Of a DNA stretch of 61,373 nucleotides, positions 16,801 through 26,512 are shown in pieces (positions within the stretch are counted from its first letter, which is position 1; every line of letters begins with the position of its first letter). The stretch comes from Bacteroidaceae bacterium (GTDB taxonomy: Bacteria > Bacteroidota > Bacteroidia > Bacteroidales > Bacteroidaceae). The notes under the pieces are model-generated. The model was not told the origin of the DNA. It was given only the letters and a program-made list of their open reading frames with translations, and ran no database searches. The stretch spans positions 1 through 61,373 of the forward strand of contig JAFZKA010000004.1 of NCBI GenBank assembly GCA_017551925.1. The letters are read 5' to 3'. The translations under genes and the position numbers were made by a program.

Positions 16801-17688
16801 ATGAAGAGCATCCTTCAGAAACGTAAAGAGGTTGGCCGTAAGAGCCTTTTCCGCAGGTTCGTTTACCTATACAGGCTTACTGTGGTGAATGAGGACGAGC
16901 AGCGCCGGGTGTTCCGCATGAAAATATCGCACCTCATCCTGACTCTTGCCGTTATTGTTCTGATTGGACTAGGAGCATGGGGAGGTATAGAGATTTACAG
17001 ACATTCTCCAAAACAGAAAGGCACAACCCTTGAGGATTACAGGATAAGGCAGGCAATTGTAAATGAGGCTCTCAGGATAGACTCACTTGAACAGGTCTTT
17101 GAAATGCAGAACCGTTACATAACCAGTCTTCAGGATATAATATCGGGCACAGTATCGCTTGATACCGTTTATTCCATTGATTCACTGACACGTCAGCGCA
17201 GCGAACAGATTATGGAGCACACTGAGCGTGAGGAGAATTTTATGCGTCAGTATGAGGAGGCTGAGAGATATAACATAACATCACAGTCGCAGACGGTAAA
17301 CAATGATGTCCGCAGCATAAGTATGTTCCGTCCCACCGCAGGTCTTGTTTCACAAAGTTACAATGCATTGGAACAGCATCTGGGCGTGGATATAGCAGCC
17401 AGTCCCAATCAGAGCGTAGTATCAGTCCTTGACGGTACGGTTCTGCTGGCTACATATACTTCAGAGACGGGTTATACCATTTGTATTGCCCACCCGGGAG
17501 AACTGATATCCATTTACAAGCATTGTGAGTCTTTGCTCAAGAAATCAGGCGAACGGGTAAAACAGGGTGAGGTCATTGCCCTTGTGGGTCGTGAAAAAGA
17601 CCACGCCCTGCAGGGATCTCATCTGCATTTTGAATTGTGGTATCAGGGGCAGCCCCTTGATCCTGAAAAATATATTTTGTTCCAGTGA
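16801..17688 (+). CDS. Membrane-anchored M23 (LytM-type) peptidase
   Basis: The protein has 295 residues with a basic cytoplasmic N-terminus, one membrane segment (about residues 44-62) and a periplasmic coiled-coil-prone region (about 75-160). The C-terminal LytM/peptidase M23 domain covers about 185-290. Zinc-site motifs are visible: LGVDIAASPNQSV with the preceding His, and HLHFELWYQGQPLDP with the HxH. These enzymes cut peptide cross-links in peptidoglycan or act as scaffolds for elongation and division. The gene overlaps dxr by four bases. Confidence 0.92.
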   Translation: MKSILQKRKEVGRKSLFRRFVYLYRLTVVNEDEQRRVFRMKISHLILTLAVIVLIGLGAWGGIEIYRHSPKQKGTTLEDYRIRQAIVNEALRIDSLEQVFEMQNRYITSLQDIISGTVSLDTVYSIDSLTRQRSEQIMEHTEREENFMRQYEEAERYNITSQSQTVNNDVRSISMFRPTAGLVSQSYNALEQHLGVDIAASPNQSVVSVLDGTVLLATYTSETGYTICIAHPGELISIYKHCESLLKKSGERVKQGEVIALVGREKDHALQGSHLHFELWYQGQPLDPEKYILFQ

Positions 17689-18833
17689 AACAGATAGCAA
17701 TTCTTGGTTCTACAGGTTCTATAGGAAGGCAGGCGCTTGATGTGATTGCTTCACATCCCGATGAATATGAGGTGTATGCATTGACCGCCAACAACAGTGT
17801 GGATTTGCTTATAGAACAGGCACTCAAGTTTAAGCCTGAGGCTGTTGTCATAGCCAATGAGGCGCATTATCCCAAACTGCGTGACGCATTGGCCGGCCAG
17901 CCCGTAAAGGTATATGCCGGTGCCGATGCTCTCAGTCAGGTAGTGCAGGCGGATCCTATTGACATTGTCCTTGCGTCAATGGTGGGATTCGCAGGATTGT
18001 GCCCTACGATTGAGGCTATAAAGGCAGGTAAGGTTATTGCTCTGGCAAACAAGGAGACAATGGTGGTGGCCGGTGAACTTGTTACCTCATTGGCTCTTCA
18101 GTATAAGACTCCCATTCTGCCTGTTGATTCGGAGCATTCGGCCATATTCCAGTGCCTTAGCGGTGAGACCATGAACCCGGTTGAGAAGATTCTGCTTACA
18201 GCCAGCGGTGGTCCTTTCCGTATTCTTGGCAAAGACCAACTCAAGACTGTTACCAAGGCTCAGGCGCTCAAGCATCCCAACTGGGATATGGGTGCCAAGA
18301 TTACCATAGATTCTGCCTCAATGATGAACAAGGGCTTTGAGGTTATTGAGGCCAAATGGCTGTTCGGCGTACCTTACAGCAAGATACAGGTAGTGGTACA
18401 TCCGCAGTCTGTAATCCATTCCATGGTTCAGTTTGCCGATGGTGCGGTGAAGGCCCAACTTGGCGCTCCTGACATGCGTCTGCCCATCCAGTATGCATTC
18501 TCATATCCGCGCCGTTTGCAGGCAGATTTTCCACGGGTTGACTTTACTACACTTGGTACACTCACGTTTGAGGAACCTGACACCGAGCGTTTCCGTAATC
18601 TGGCACTGGCTTACCTGGCCATTGAGCGCGGCGGTAACATGCCCTGCATACTGAATGCCGCCAATGAGGTCTGTGTGGCTGCGTTCCTGCATGACCGCAT
18701 AGGATTCCTTGAGATGAGTGATGTGATTGCAGAGACTATGGAACGTGTTGCTTTCCGCAGTAAATCCACACTTGAAGAGTATATTGAGACCGATGCTGAA
18801 GCCCGCAGGGTAGCGGCATCACTGATTAAATGA
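17685..18833 (+). CDS. dxr: 1-deoxy-D-xylulose 5-phosphate reductoisomerase
   Basis: Dxr converts DXP to 2-C-methylerythritol 4-phosphate with NADPH, the first committed step of the MEP pathway. The 382 residues start at a GTG overlapping the previous stop, giving QIAILGSTGSIGRQALDVI with the NADPH-binding GSTGSIG. LANKETMVVAGE, PVDSEHSAIFQCL, LTASGGPF and MNKGFEVIEAKWLF carry the metal and substrate residues. The length is normal. With ispF this gives two MEP-pathway genes in the window. Confidence 0.97.
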   Translation: MKQIAILGSTGSIGRQALDVIASHPDEYEVYALTANNSVDLLIEQALKFKPEAVVIANEAHYPKLRDALAGQPVKVYAGADALSQVVQADPIDIVLASMVGFAGLCPTIEAIKAGKVIALANKETMVVAGELVTSLALQYKTPILPVDSEHSAIFQCLSGETMNPVEKILLTASGGPFRILGKDQLKTVTKAQALKHPNWDMGAKITIDSASMMNKGFEVIEAKWLFGVPYSKIQVVVHPQSVIHSMVQFADGAVKAQLGAPDMRLPIQYAFSYPRRLQADFPRVDFTTLGTLTFEEPDTERFRNLALAYLAIERGGNMPCILNAANEVCVAAFLHDRIGFLEMSDVIAETMERVAFRSKSTLEEYIETDAEARRVAASLIK

Positions 18834-18853
18834 ACTTTTAAAACAAATTAGAT

Positions 18854-20347
18854 ATGTCATCATTCTGGATTCGCTTAATCCAACTTGTACTTTCTCTTAC
18901 CATTCTTGTTGTTTTCCATGAATTCGGTCATTTCCTGTTTTCACGACTGTTTGGTGTAAGGGTGGATAAATTCTATGCTTTCTTTAATCCCCGTTTCTCA
19001 ATTGTCAGGATTAAAAAGGTTAACGGCAAGATCCGTGTCAAATTCTTTGCCAAGAATGTTCCTGACAGTTATGAAGAGGAGAAACATTACAATTTTGAGG
19101 GTAAGGAGGAGATAACATACAAGCCCATTGACCTGGAGTCACTGCCTGCTGATGACTGGCGCCGTTCACCTGAGAACACGGAGTTCGGTGTGGGTTGGGT
19201 ACCGTTTGGCGGATACTGCAAGATAGCCGGTATGATTGACGAGTCTATGGATATTGCCGCCATGAAACAGGAGCCCAAACCGTGGGAGTTCCGCACCAAA
19301 TCATCATGGCAGCGTCTGCTCATTATGGTTGGCGGTGTGCTGTTCAACCTGATTCTGGCGTTCTTTGTCTATTCAATGGTATTGTTCAAGTGGGGTGACA
19401 GTTATATTCCGGCACAGGGCCTGAAACATGGCATGGAGTTCAATGAGCATGCAGAATCAATAGGATTCCGTGACGGTGATATCATAACCGCGACCGATGG
19501 CAAACCGACCTGTCAGTTTGACGGTGATTTGTACCGCGCAATAGCCAAGGCATCAAAAGTGACTGTGCTCCGTAACGGAAAGGAGACAGTGATTGACATG
19601 CCTGATGACCTGTCACTATTTGACTTTACCCGTGCTACTCCGTTTGTATCGATACTCAGTCCAATGGTTATTGACAGCGTTCTGACTGATCAGGGTACGA
19701 ACGGTGCTTATGCAGCCGGCCTGATGGCAGGTGATACCATACTTGCCGTTAACGGTGAGTATGCAGCCACATGGACATCGTTCCAGACCATTCTGTCGGG
19801 ATTGCGCACCAAGGCACAGGACAGTTATGTAAGCCGTGACCTCAAGATGGTGATTGGCCGCCCAGGTGCAGGCCGTGATACACTGACTGTGGTTGCTGAT
19901 GATAATTTCAAGGTGGGCATTGTTCATTTTACTGATGAGTATGAGCCCGTATTTGTTGATTACGGTTTCTGGGCTTCAATCCCTGCCGGTATAAAGTACG
20001 GATGGAACACCCTGAAAGGTTATGTGGGTGATTTCCGTTACGTATTCACCAAGGAGGGTGCCAAGAGCCTGGGCGGATTCGGTACCATTGGCAGCATATT
20101 CCCTGAAAAATGGAACTGGCATGCATTCTGGCTCATGACCGCGTTCCTTTCAATCATTCTGGCATTCATGAACATTCTGCCTATCCCTGCACTTGACGGC
20201 GGTTACGTGCTGTTCCTGCTTGTTGAGGTGGTTACAGGCAAGAAACCCGGTGACAAGTTCCTTGAGGTGGCCAACACCATAGGTATGATAATCCTGTTCG
20301 GACTGCTCATTTTTGCCAATCTGAATGATATCATAAGACTGTTCTGA
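18854..20347 (+). CDS. rseP: RseP-type site-2 intramembrane metalloprotease (M50)
   Basis: The protein is 497 residues with the zinc motif His22-Glu23-x2-His26 (HEFGH) in the first membrane helix, two PDZ-like regions between about residues 200 and 350, and the second catalytic motif NILPIPALDGGYV near the C-terminus. Family members cut anti-sigma factors or signal-peptide remnants in the membrane. It is somewhat larger than E. coli RseP because of insertions before the first PDZ. It sits 20 bases after dxr, a classical neighbour, and overlaps the following symporter gene by one base. Confidence 0.95.
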   Translation: MSSFWIRLIQLVLSLTILVVFHEFGHFLFSRLFGVRVDKFYAFFNPRFSIVRIKKVNGKIRVKFFAKNVPDSYEEEKHYNFEGKEEITYKPIDLESLPADDWRRSPENTEFGVGWVPFGGYCKIAGMIDESMDIAAMKQEPKPWEFRTKSSWQRLLIMVGGVLFNLILAFFVYSMVLFKWGDSYIPAQGLKHGMEFNEHAESIGFRDGDIITATDGKPTCQFDGDLYRAIAKASKVTVLRNGKETVIDMPDDLSLFDFTRATPFVSILSPMVIDSVLTDQGTNGAYAAGLMAGDTILAVNGEYAATWTSFQTILSGLRTKAQDSYVSRDLKMVIGRPGAGRDTLTVVADDNFKVGIVHFTDEYEPVFVDYGFWASIPAGIKYGWNTLKGYVGDFRYVFTKEGAKSLGGFGTIGSIFPEKWNWHAFWLMTAFLSIILAFMNILPIPALDGGYVLFLLVEVVTGKKPGDKFLEVANTIGMIILFGLLIFANLNDIIRLF

Positions 20348-21714
20348 TGGCTGTAAAACCCAGAGAGACATTCGGCAGCCGTATGGGCATGCTTCTGGCT
20401 ATGGCCGGTTCGGCCATCGGCTTGGGCAACATATGGCGCTTTCCATATACTCTGGGCAAGAACGGCGGCGCTGCTTTCCTGCTGCTTTATGTCATCATGC
20501 TGGTGTTCATCTGTCTGCCGGTCATGATATCGGAGTATCTGATAGGCCGCAGGGGCGCATCAAATCCGTTCCGTACTTTTGATAAACTTGCTCCCGGCTC
20601 CAAGTGGCGGTGGATAGGTTTTATTGCCGTACTGGCATCGGGCTGCATACTCTCATTCTACTGCGTGGTGGGCGGCTGGTCAGTCAAGTACCTGGTTGAT
20701 GCGGTGTCGGGCTCACTTATGTCATTTGGGGGTGATTATGCTGATTTCTTCGGGGCATTCATAAGCAATCCGTGGGAGCCGCTTACCTTTACGTTGATCT
20801 TTCTTGGCATTACAGGGCTTATTATAGCATTCGGCGTACGTAACGGAATAGAACGCATGTCAAAGATTATGATCAGTGTGCTGTTTGTAATCATTGTGCT
20901 TGTGGTGATACGTTCGCTCACGCTGCCGGGCGCATCGGCCGGATTGAGGTATATGTTTGTGCCTGACATGAGCAAGATTGACGCCAACACATGCGTAGCC
21001 GCCATGGGGCAGGCGTTCTTTTCACTCAGCATAGGTTGCGGCTGCATACTTACATACGCATCATACGTAAAAAAGGATGAGAACATTGCCGCTTCGGCCG
21101 CGTGGATATCATTCTTTGACACCGGATTTGCCGTGATAGCGGGATTGGCAATAATTCCGGCGGTCTATGCCATTGCGGCCATGAACGGTGTTGAGCCCGA
21201 TGTCAATGCCGGCCCTGGTCTGGTGTTCATTACGCTTCCGGGCGTGTTCAGTTCCATGCCTCTGGGTAATGCTGCGGCCGTACTGTTCTTTCTGGCACTG
21301 TTGCTGGCTGCCATAACATCGGCCATATCGTTAATGGAGGTGCTGGCGGCATATATCATTGAGGAACTGCGCAAGTCACGTGCCATGGCCGTGATTATAA
21401 GTTTTGTGCTTTGCGGTGTGGTGGGTATGTTCTGCTCGCTCTCATTCGGCCCCCTTGACGGTTTCAAACTGTTTGGCTTGAGCGTGTTTGATTTCTTTGA
21501 TTACATAACATCAAACATAATGCTGCCTGTGGGCGGTCTGTTCCTTGCACTGTTTGCAGGCTGGAGGCTGAAACGCGCCAATTTTATTGATGAACTTACC
21601 AACGGCGGCGCACTCAAAATGCCACGCTGGCTCAGCCTGACTATCTACTATCTGGTCAAATTCGTAGCACCGATAGCCATTTCAGTCATTTTCCTGAACT
21701 GCATTCTCAGTTGA
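20347..21714 (+). CDS. Sodium-dependent transporter of the neurotransmitter:sodium symporter (NSS/SNF) family
   Basis: This 455-residue inner-membrane protein has about 11-12 hydrophobic segments. The first helix carries the Na+/substrate signature AMAGSAIGLGNIWRFPY. SIGCGCILTYASY in helix 6 and LFFLALLLAAITSAISLMEV in helix 8 fit the LeuT fold. Bacterial members take up amino acids, often Trp, Tyr or Leu. The substrate here cannot be told. Its start codon overlaps the rseP stop. Its last 33 bases overlap the 3' end of a convergent lipoprotein gene. Confidence 0.93.
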   Translation: MAVKPRETFGSRMGMLLAMAGSAIGLGNIWRFPYTLGKNGGAAFLLLYVIMLVFICLPVMISEYLIGRRGASNPFRTFDKLAPGSKWRWIGFIAVLASGCILSFYCVVGGWSVKYLVDAVSGSLMSFGGDYADFFGAFISNPWEPLTFTLIFLGITGLIIAFGVRNGIERMSKIMISVLFVIIVLVVIRSLTLPGASAGLRYMFVPDMSKIDANTCVAAMGQAFFSLSIGCGCILTYASYVKKDENIAASAAWISFFDTGFAVIAGLAIIPAVYAIAAMNGVEPDVNAGPGLVFITLPGVFSSMPLGNAAAVLFFLALLLAAITSAISLMEVLAAYIIEELRKSRAMAVIISFVLCGVVGMFCSLSFGPLDGFKLFGLSVFDFFDYITSNIMLPVGGLFLALFAGWRLKRANFIDELTNGGALKMPRWLSLTIYYLVKFVAPIAISVIFLNCILS

Positions 21715-22548
21715 ATCATCCTTCATTTTTGAACGGATGAACATGAGGTGACGCTCAGCCTCGGCACGCAGATTCTTATGCTCTTCAAGAGCCAGAAGTA
21801 TCTGTGACAGGTCATAAAGTTTTGCTATGGCGTAGCGGTCATCCTTGGTCATCTTAAGGTTGCGGTAAACCGGACGGCTGCTGTCAGGACCCGTTTGACG
21901 ATATAATGTAAAGCGGATATCGGCATCCTTGTTGGCACTGATAAAAGCGGCTGCTCCGCCGTCATTTCCGTTTATGAAACTTACCCTTTCATAGCAAACA
22001 TCCAGGTCTTTGAACTCATGACGGTCATTTGATACGGGAGTATCCACATATTTGTCATCGACACTAAGTTTCAGCCAGTCATGATGCAGATATGAACTGC
22101 CGCTGTAACTGGAAATGAGCGTCATCTTGCCCTGCTCATCAACCTGTGCACGAATATATGTGCGGTCAATATTACGTGTAGGTGCCTGGCTTTTTATTGT
22201 GTACAGACCTATGTCCTGATAACGCTCGTCTTTTTCAAATACATAGTCTCCTTTTATCTTTTCAAATGCGGCAGTTGCGGCCACAATCATGCTGTCCTCA
22301 TATTCCAGGGCGCGCAGTTGCTCAGCCTCCTCAACCTGCTGCATGAGGCGAATGCCCTGCTTACGGGTCTCAAATGCTTTGGGATATAGAATCCTTATGC
22401 TGTCAATCTCCTGTTTTGCCAGATTGAAATTACCTATGCTGAATGCCTCTTTTGCATTGTCAAGATGCTTTGAGGCTTGCTTTTCAACATTCTCCTTGCA
22501 TGATGTGGCCAAGGCAATAATTGCCATTATTATCAATGTTTTTCTCAT
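21682..22548 (-). CDS. Bacteroidales lipoprotein of unknown function with coiled-coil region
   Basis: The protein has 288 residues from the ATG at 22548. This start gives a lipoprotein signal peptide with lipobox ALATSC (Cys17), whereas upstream codons in the same frame run through the promoter region. Residues ~20-100 are helical with TPR/coiled-coil character (ASKHLDNAKEAFSIGNFNLAKQEIDSI). The middle, about 110-230, is beta-rich, and the end is charged and helical. I do not recognise a named family. The 3' end overlaps the symporter gene. Its promoter is back to back with that of the CCA-type gene. Confidence 0.75.
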   Translation of the reverse strand: MRKTLIIMAIIALATSCKENVEKQASKHLDNAKEAFSIGNFNLAKQEIDSIRILYPKAFETRKQGIRLMQQVEEAEQLRALEYEDSMIVAATAAFEKIKGDYVFEKDERYQDIGLYTIKSQAPTRNIDRTYIRAQVDEQGKMTLISSYSGSSYLHHDWLKLSVDDKYVDTPVSNDRHEFKDLDVCYERVSFINGNDGGAAAFISANKDADIRFTLYRQTGPDSSRPVYRNLKMTKDDRYAIAKLYDLSQILLALEEHKNLRAEAERHLMFIRSKMKDDSTENAVQEND

Positions 22549-22578
22549 ACCGTATAATATCATGTTCATTGTCAACTG

Positions 22579-22595
22579 CAAAATTACTACTTTTG
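22579..22595. promoter_or_regulatory. Back-to-back divergent -7 boxes for the lipoprotein (minus) and CCA-type (plus) genes
   Basis: CAAAATTA (22579-22586) is TAATTTTG on the minus strand. One C later comes TACTTTTG (22588-22595) on the plus strand. Both fit TAnnTTTG. The geometry, two -7 boxes separated by a single C, is the same as at 4462-4478. The plus-strand box would give a leader of only a base or two before the ATG at 22604. Confidence 0.6.
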
Positions 22596-22603
22596 CATAA
22601 TAT

Positions 22604-24037
22604 ATGAAGTTATTTACTGATGAGGAACTGGCCGTGCTGCTTGACCGCAAGGAGTTCAGGCTGCTGTCTCAGACTGCCGATAGTCTGGGACTGGAGTGCT
22701 ATGTGGTGGGAGGATATGTGCGTGACCTGTTTCTGGAGCGCCCCAGCAAGGATATTGATGTGGTTGTTGTAGGCAGCGGGCTTGAAATGGCCAAGGCTTA
22801 CGGCAAGGCATTGGGACGCGGCGCACACGTGAGCCTGTTCAAGAATTTTGGCACGGCACAGGTCAAGAAGGGTGACCTTGAGGTGGAGTTTGTGGGAGCC
22901 CGCAAGGAGTCTTATCACCGCGACTCACGCAATCCCATTGTTGAGGACGGCACTCTTGAGGATGACCAGAACCGCCGTGACTTTACAATAAACGCCATGG
23001 CCATATGCCTTAACGGAGACCGTTTTGGTGAACTGGTTGATCCGTTTGGCGGCATTGATGATTTGCAGGACCGTGTAATACGCACTCCGCTTGACCCGGA
23101 TATCACATTCAGCGATGACCCCCTGCGCATGATGCGTTGCATACGTTTTGCCACACAACTCAACTTTTACATTGAAGATGAGACTTTCAGTTCACTTGAA
23201 AAGAACCGTGAACGTATAGGCATAATATCAAAGGAACGTATAGCAGAGGAACTGAACAAGATACTGCTTGCCCCCATACCTTCAAAGGGTTTTATTGATC
23301 TGGACCGATGCGGCCTGCTTGAACTGATATTCCCTGAACTTACTGCTCTTGAGGGTGTGGAGACTGTGAACGGTCGCGGCCATAAGGATGTGTTCCTGCA
23401 TACACTTGAGGTGCTTGACAATGTAGCCCGTAACAGTAATGACTTGTGGCTGCGCTGGGCCGCCCTGCTGCATGACATAGGCAAACCCCGCACCAAAAAA
23501 TGGGAGCCTGAGCACGGCTGGACATTCTACAACCATAACTATGTGGGCATGAAAATGATTCCCGGCATATTTGAACGTATGAAACTGCCCAAGAATGAAA
23601 AGATGAAATACGTTCAAAAGATGGTTGAACTGCATATGCGCCCCATAGCCATTGTTGATGATGAGGTGACAGACTCTGCCGTACGCCGTCTGCTTTTTGA
23701 TGCCGGTGATGACATTGATGACCTGATGACCCTGTGTGAGGCCGACATAACCTCAAAGAACGAGCAGAAAAAGAAACGCCATTTGGAGAATTTCAAACTG
23801 GTTCGGCAAAAGATGGTTGACCTTGAAGAGAGGGACAGGATACGCAATTTCCAGCCTCCTGTTGACGGATTGGAGATAATGCGCACATTCGGTCTGGAGC
23901 CTACCGCCATTGTGGGTGAACTGAAAGCCGCTATAAAGGATGCAATCCTTGACGGAGTGATTCCTAATGAGCATGATGCCGCATTCAGTTTCCTGATTGA
24001 TGAGGCACGCAAGCGTGGGCTCGAGCCTGTAATCTGA
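22604..24037 (+). CDS. cca: CCA tRNA nucleotidyltransferase/poly(A) polymerase family protein with HD domain
   Basis: The protein has 477 residues. The class II nucleotidyltransferase head has GGYVRDLFLERPSKDIDVVV with the two catalytic Asp residues, and RRDFTINAMA plus DPLRMMRCIRFATQL follow. An HD domain is seen at LLHDIGKP with HNYVG. In Bacteroidota such proteins add or repair the tRNA 3'-CCA end, and the HD domain suggests an extra phosphohydrolase activity. The ATG lies almost at the likely transcription start, so the mRNA may be nearly leaderless. Confidence 0.93.
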   Translation: MKLFTDEELAVLLDRKEFRLLSQTADSLGLECYVVGGYVRDLFLERPSKDIDVVVVGSGLEMAKAYGKALGRGAHVSLFKNFGTAQVKKGDLEVEFVGARKESYHRDSRNPIVEDGTLEDDQNRRDFTINAMAICLNGDRFGELVDPFGGIDDLQDRVIRTPLDPDITFSDDPLRMMRCIRFATQLNFYIEDETFSSLEKNRERIGIISKERIAEELNKILLAPIPSKGFIDLDRCGLLELIFPELTALEGVETVNGRGHKDVFLHTLEVLDNVARNSNDLWLRWAALLHDIGKPRTKKWEPEHGWTFYNHNYVGMKMIPGIFERMKLPKNEKMKYVQKMVELHMRPIAIVDDEVTDSAVRRLLFDAGDDIDDLMTLCEADITSKNEQKKKRHLENFKLVRQKMVDLEERDRIRNFQPPVDGLEIMRTFGLEPTAIVGELKAAIKDAILDGVIPNEHDAAFSFLIDEARKRGLEPVI

Positions 24038-24067
24038 TTACATTAACCTGAACATACTGACCTGATT

Positions 24068-26386
24068 ATGACTAAGAAAGGGCTTATTCCAGTTTTATGT
24101 GCCGTATTGGTGGCATTTGTATCCGTATCATGTGGCCTCAAGGTGGAGTTCGGCAAGTCACCTGTCAAGAGGGTGGTTGCTGCAATGACACTTGAGGAAA
24201 AGGTAAGCCTGCTTGTGGGTGTTGGCGCCTGGAACGGCAATGATATTGCCCAGGAGATTAAGGATGCCAAGGCCCTGATACCAGGTTGTGCCGGTCAAAC
24301 CTATCCCATACCGCGTCTGGGTATCCCGTCAGTAATGTTACCCGATGGCCCTGGCGGCCTGCGTATCAATCCAACGCGTCAGGATGATGATAAGACATAT
24401 TACTGCACATCATTCCCTGTTGCAACACTGTTGGCCCAGAGTTGGAACCCGCAACTTGTTGAAGAGGTTGGTGCCGCCATAGGTGATGAGGTAAAACGTT
24501 ATGGTGCAGACTGCCTGCTTGCTCCTGCATTGAACCTTCATAGAAATCCGTTGTTGGGCCGCTCATTCGAGTATTACTCTGAGGATCCCGTTGTATCAGG
24601 CAAGACAGCCGCAGCCATGGTTCGCGGAGTGCAGAGCAACGGAGTAGGGGCCACCATCAAGCACTACGCCCTGAACAACCAGGAGACCAACCGCATGGCC
24701 AATGACGTGCGTATTGACCAGCAGACAGCACGTGAACTCTATCTCAAAGGTTTTGAGATTGCAGTCCGTGAGTCACAGCCGTGGGCGGTAATGACATCAT
24801 ACAATAAGATCAACGGCACATATGCCCCTGAGAACGCAACCCTTATAGACAGCATACTGCGCCGTGAGTGGGGCTTTGAGGGTATGGTCATGACAGACTG
24901 GGGTGGCGGCCGTGATGCCGTTGCCACTGTTGAATCTGGTAATGACCTGCTTATGCCGGGCAGTGCCAATCAGATTAAGGCAATAATTGATGCGGTTGAG
25001 GACGGCACTCTTGATGAAAAGGTCATAGACCGTAATGTGGTCAACGTACTTGCATTCATAGACCGCTCACCCAAAATGCATGGTTATGAGTTTCTGAATG
25101 ACCCAGACTTGACGGCACATGCCCAGGTATCGCGTTCAAGCGCAACAGAGGGTATGGTGCTGCTTAAGAATAACGGCGCCCTGCCGCTTGACAGCAAATG
25201 CCGTATGATTGCCCTGTACGGTGTCAGTTCATATGACCTGTATGTGGTAGGTACCGGTAGCGGCAGTGTGAACTACAAGCATGCCGTAGGGCTTGATGAG
25301 GGACTCAAGGCTGCCGGCTACAAGTTGGAGCCCTCTGTCTCAACGGCATACAGCAGGTATGTAAGCGAGCATAAGAGTGCAGCGCGTCCGGGTGATTTTA
25401 TGCGCACCAACCTGACCAATCATGTAATCCCGCAGTCACTTGTACGCAAGCCTTTCCAGTATCGTGCCGATGCCATTGCAAGTGATATTGCAATCATCAC
25501 CATAGGCCGCAGTTGCGGAGAGTCTGCAGACCGTACTTATGATGGTGATTACACACTTACGGAGATAGAGCAGGGCCTTATCACAGATGTATGTGATGCA
25601 TTCCACTCAAAGGGTAAAAAGGTGGTGGTGATACTGAATATCGGTGCTCCTATTGAGACTGCCAGTTGGAAATCACAGCCCGATGCCATACTGCTTGCCG
25701 GACTCCCCGGCCAGGAGGCTGGATATGCCATAACAGATGTACTGAAAGGCGCCGTCAACCCGTCAGGCAAGTTGGTTGATACGTATGCTATTGACTATAT
25801 GGATATGCCGTCAACCGCCAACTATCCGCTCAATGCCCGTGAACTCCAGCAGCAGGCACGTGCCAACCGAGGCAATCCTGATGCCAAGCCCGTGGCTCTT
25901 TATGATTACACTGAATACAAGGAGCGCCTTGACATAGGCTACCGTTATTATGACTGTCATCCTGAAAAGGTCTCTTATCCGTTCGGATTCGGACTCAGTT
26001 ATACCACATTTGCGTACAGCGAGCCTCAGGCCAAGGTTGTTGACGGCATTGTTACTCTCTCTGTTAAGGTTACCAATACAGGTAAGGTGGCAGGCAAGGA
26101 GTCAGTGCAGGTCTATATTGAGGCCCCCAATGGAGGTCTGAACAATCTAAAAAAGGAACTCAAGGCATATGGCAAGACCGCCCTGCTTATGCCCGGTGCA
26201 TCAGAGGTGCTTGAGTTCAAACTGTCAGGCTATGAACTGGCCGGTTTTGATATGTTATCTTCAAGTTGGCAGACCCTGCCAGGTGAATACAAGGCTGATT
26301 TTGCCGCCTCATCACAGGATATCCGCTGCCAGTCGGCATTCACTGTTGCAGAATCAACCAACTATCCTGCCTACGGCACTCTGTAA
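24068..26386 (+). CDS. Glycoside hydrolase family 3 beta-glucosidase-type lipoprotein
   Basis: The protein has 772 residues with a lipoprotein signal (SVSCGLK, Cys near residue 20). The GH3 N-terminal barrel has MLPDGPGGLR, GRSFEYYSEDP, IKHYALNNQETNR and the nucleophile Asp in GMVMTDWGG (about residue 278). The GH3 C-terminal alpha/beta sandwich and a C-terminal fibronectin-III-like domain (PFGFGLSYTTFAYSE onward) follow. It hydrolyses beta-linked glucosides or related sugars at the cell envelope. It lies 30 bases after the CCA-type gene with no adjacent SusC/SusD pair, so it is an isolated glycosidase. The substrate is not predictable. Confidence 0.93.
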   Translation: MTKKGLIPVLCAVLVAFVSVSCGLKVEFGKSPVKRVVAAMTLEEKVSLLVGVGAWNGNDIAQEIKDAKALIPGCAGQTYPIPRLGIPSVMLPDGPGGLRINPTRQDDDKTYYCTSFPVATLLAQSWNPQLVEEVGAAIGDEVKRYGADCLLAPALNLHRNPLLGRSFEYYSEDPVVSGKTAAAMVRGVQSNGVGATIKHYALNNQETNRMANDVRIDQQTARELYLKGFEIAVRESQPWAVMTSYNKINGTYAPENATLIDSILRREWGFEGMVMTDWGGGRDAVATVESGNDLLMPGSANQIKAIIDAVEDGTLDEKVIDRNVVNVLAFIDRSPKMHGYEFLNDPDLTAHAQVSRSSATEGMVLLKNNGALPLDSKCRMIALYGVSSYDLYVVGTGSGSVNYKHAVGLDEGLKAAGYKLEPSVSTAYSRYVSEHKSAARPGDFMRTNLTNHVIPQSLVRKPFQYRADAIASDIAIITIGRSCGESADRTYDGDYTLTEIEQGLITDVCDAFHSKGKKVVVILNIGAPIETASWKSQPDAILLAGLPGQEAGYAITDVLKGAVNPSGKLVDTYAIDYMDMPSTANYPLNARELQQQARANRGNPDAKPVALYDYTEYKERLDIGYRYYDCHPEKVSYPFGFGLSYTTFAYSEPQAKVVDGIVTLSVKVTNTGKVAGKESVQVYIEAPNGGLNNLKKELKAYGKTALLMPGASEVLEFKLSGYELAGFDMLSSSWQTLPGEYKADFAASSQDIRCQSAFTVAESTNYPAYGTL

Positions 26387-26405
26387 TAATCGCCTATAGA
26401 TGGCT

Positions 26406-26428
26406 GCTGTAAAATATTTATTTACAGC
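26406..26428 (+). terminator. Hairpin after the GH3 gene, possible terminator
   Basis: GCTGTAAA (26406-26413) pairs with TTTACAGC (26421-26428) around a seven-base loop, 20 bases after the GH3 stop. The following GGTTTAAAT has only three T in a row, so termination would be weak. It also lies just upstream of the operator array. Confidence 0.4.
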
Positions 26429-26440
26429 GGTTTAAATGCT

Positions 26441-26480
26441 GCGGGACAAATTTGTCCCGCATTTGTCCCATTTTTGTCCC
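26441..26480. promoter_or_regulatory. Operator array: 16-bp palindrome plus 11-bp-phased TTTGTCCC units (site 1)
   Basis: GGGACAAATTTGTCCC (26443-26458) is a perfect palindrome, extended to 20 bp by the flanking GC on both sides. TTTGTCCC units start at 26451, 26462 and 26473, exactly 11 bases apart, so they lie on one face of the helix. The last unit ends 32 bases before the -7 box TATATTTG (26513-26520), placing the array at about -84 to -47, a typical activator position. An array of the same design precedes the gene at 30473-32530. Confidence 0.85.
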
Positions 26481-26512
26481 GCGTATTTATTCAAACAGTA
26501 TCATTACAATTA

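Noticed and set aside
26443-26480. Short CRISPR array
   Set aside because: Units are only 8 bases with 3-base spacers, three copies, no leader and no cas genes. The 11-bp period and promoter position fit an operator.
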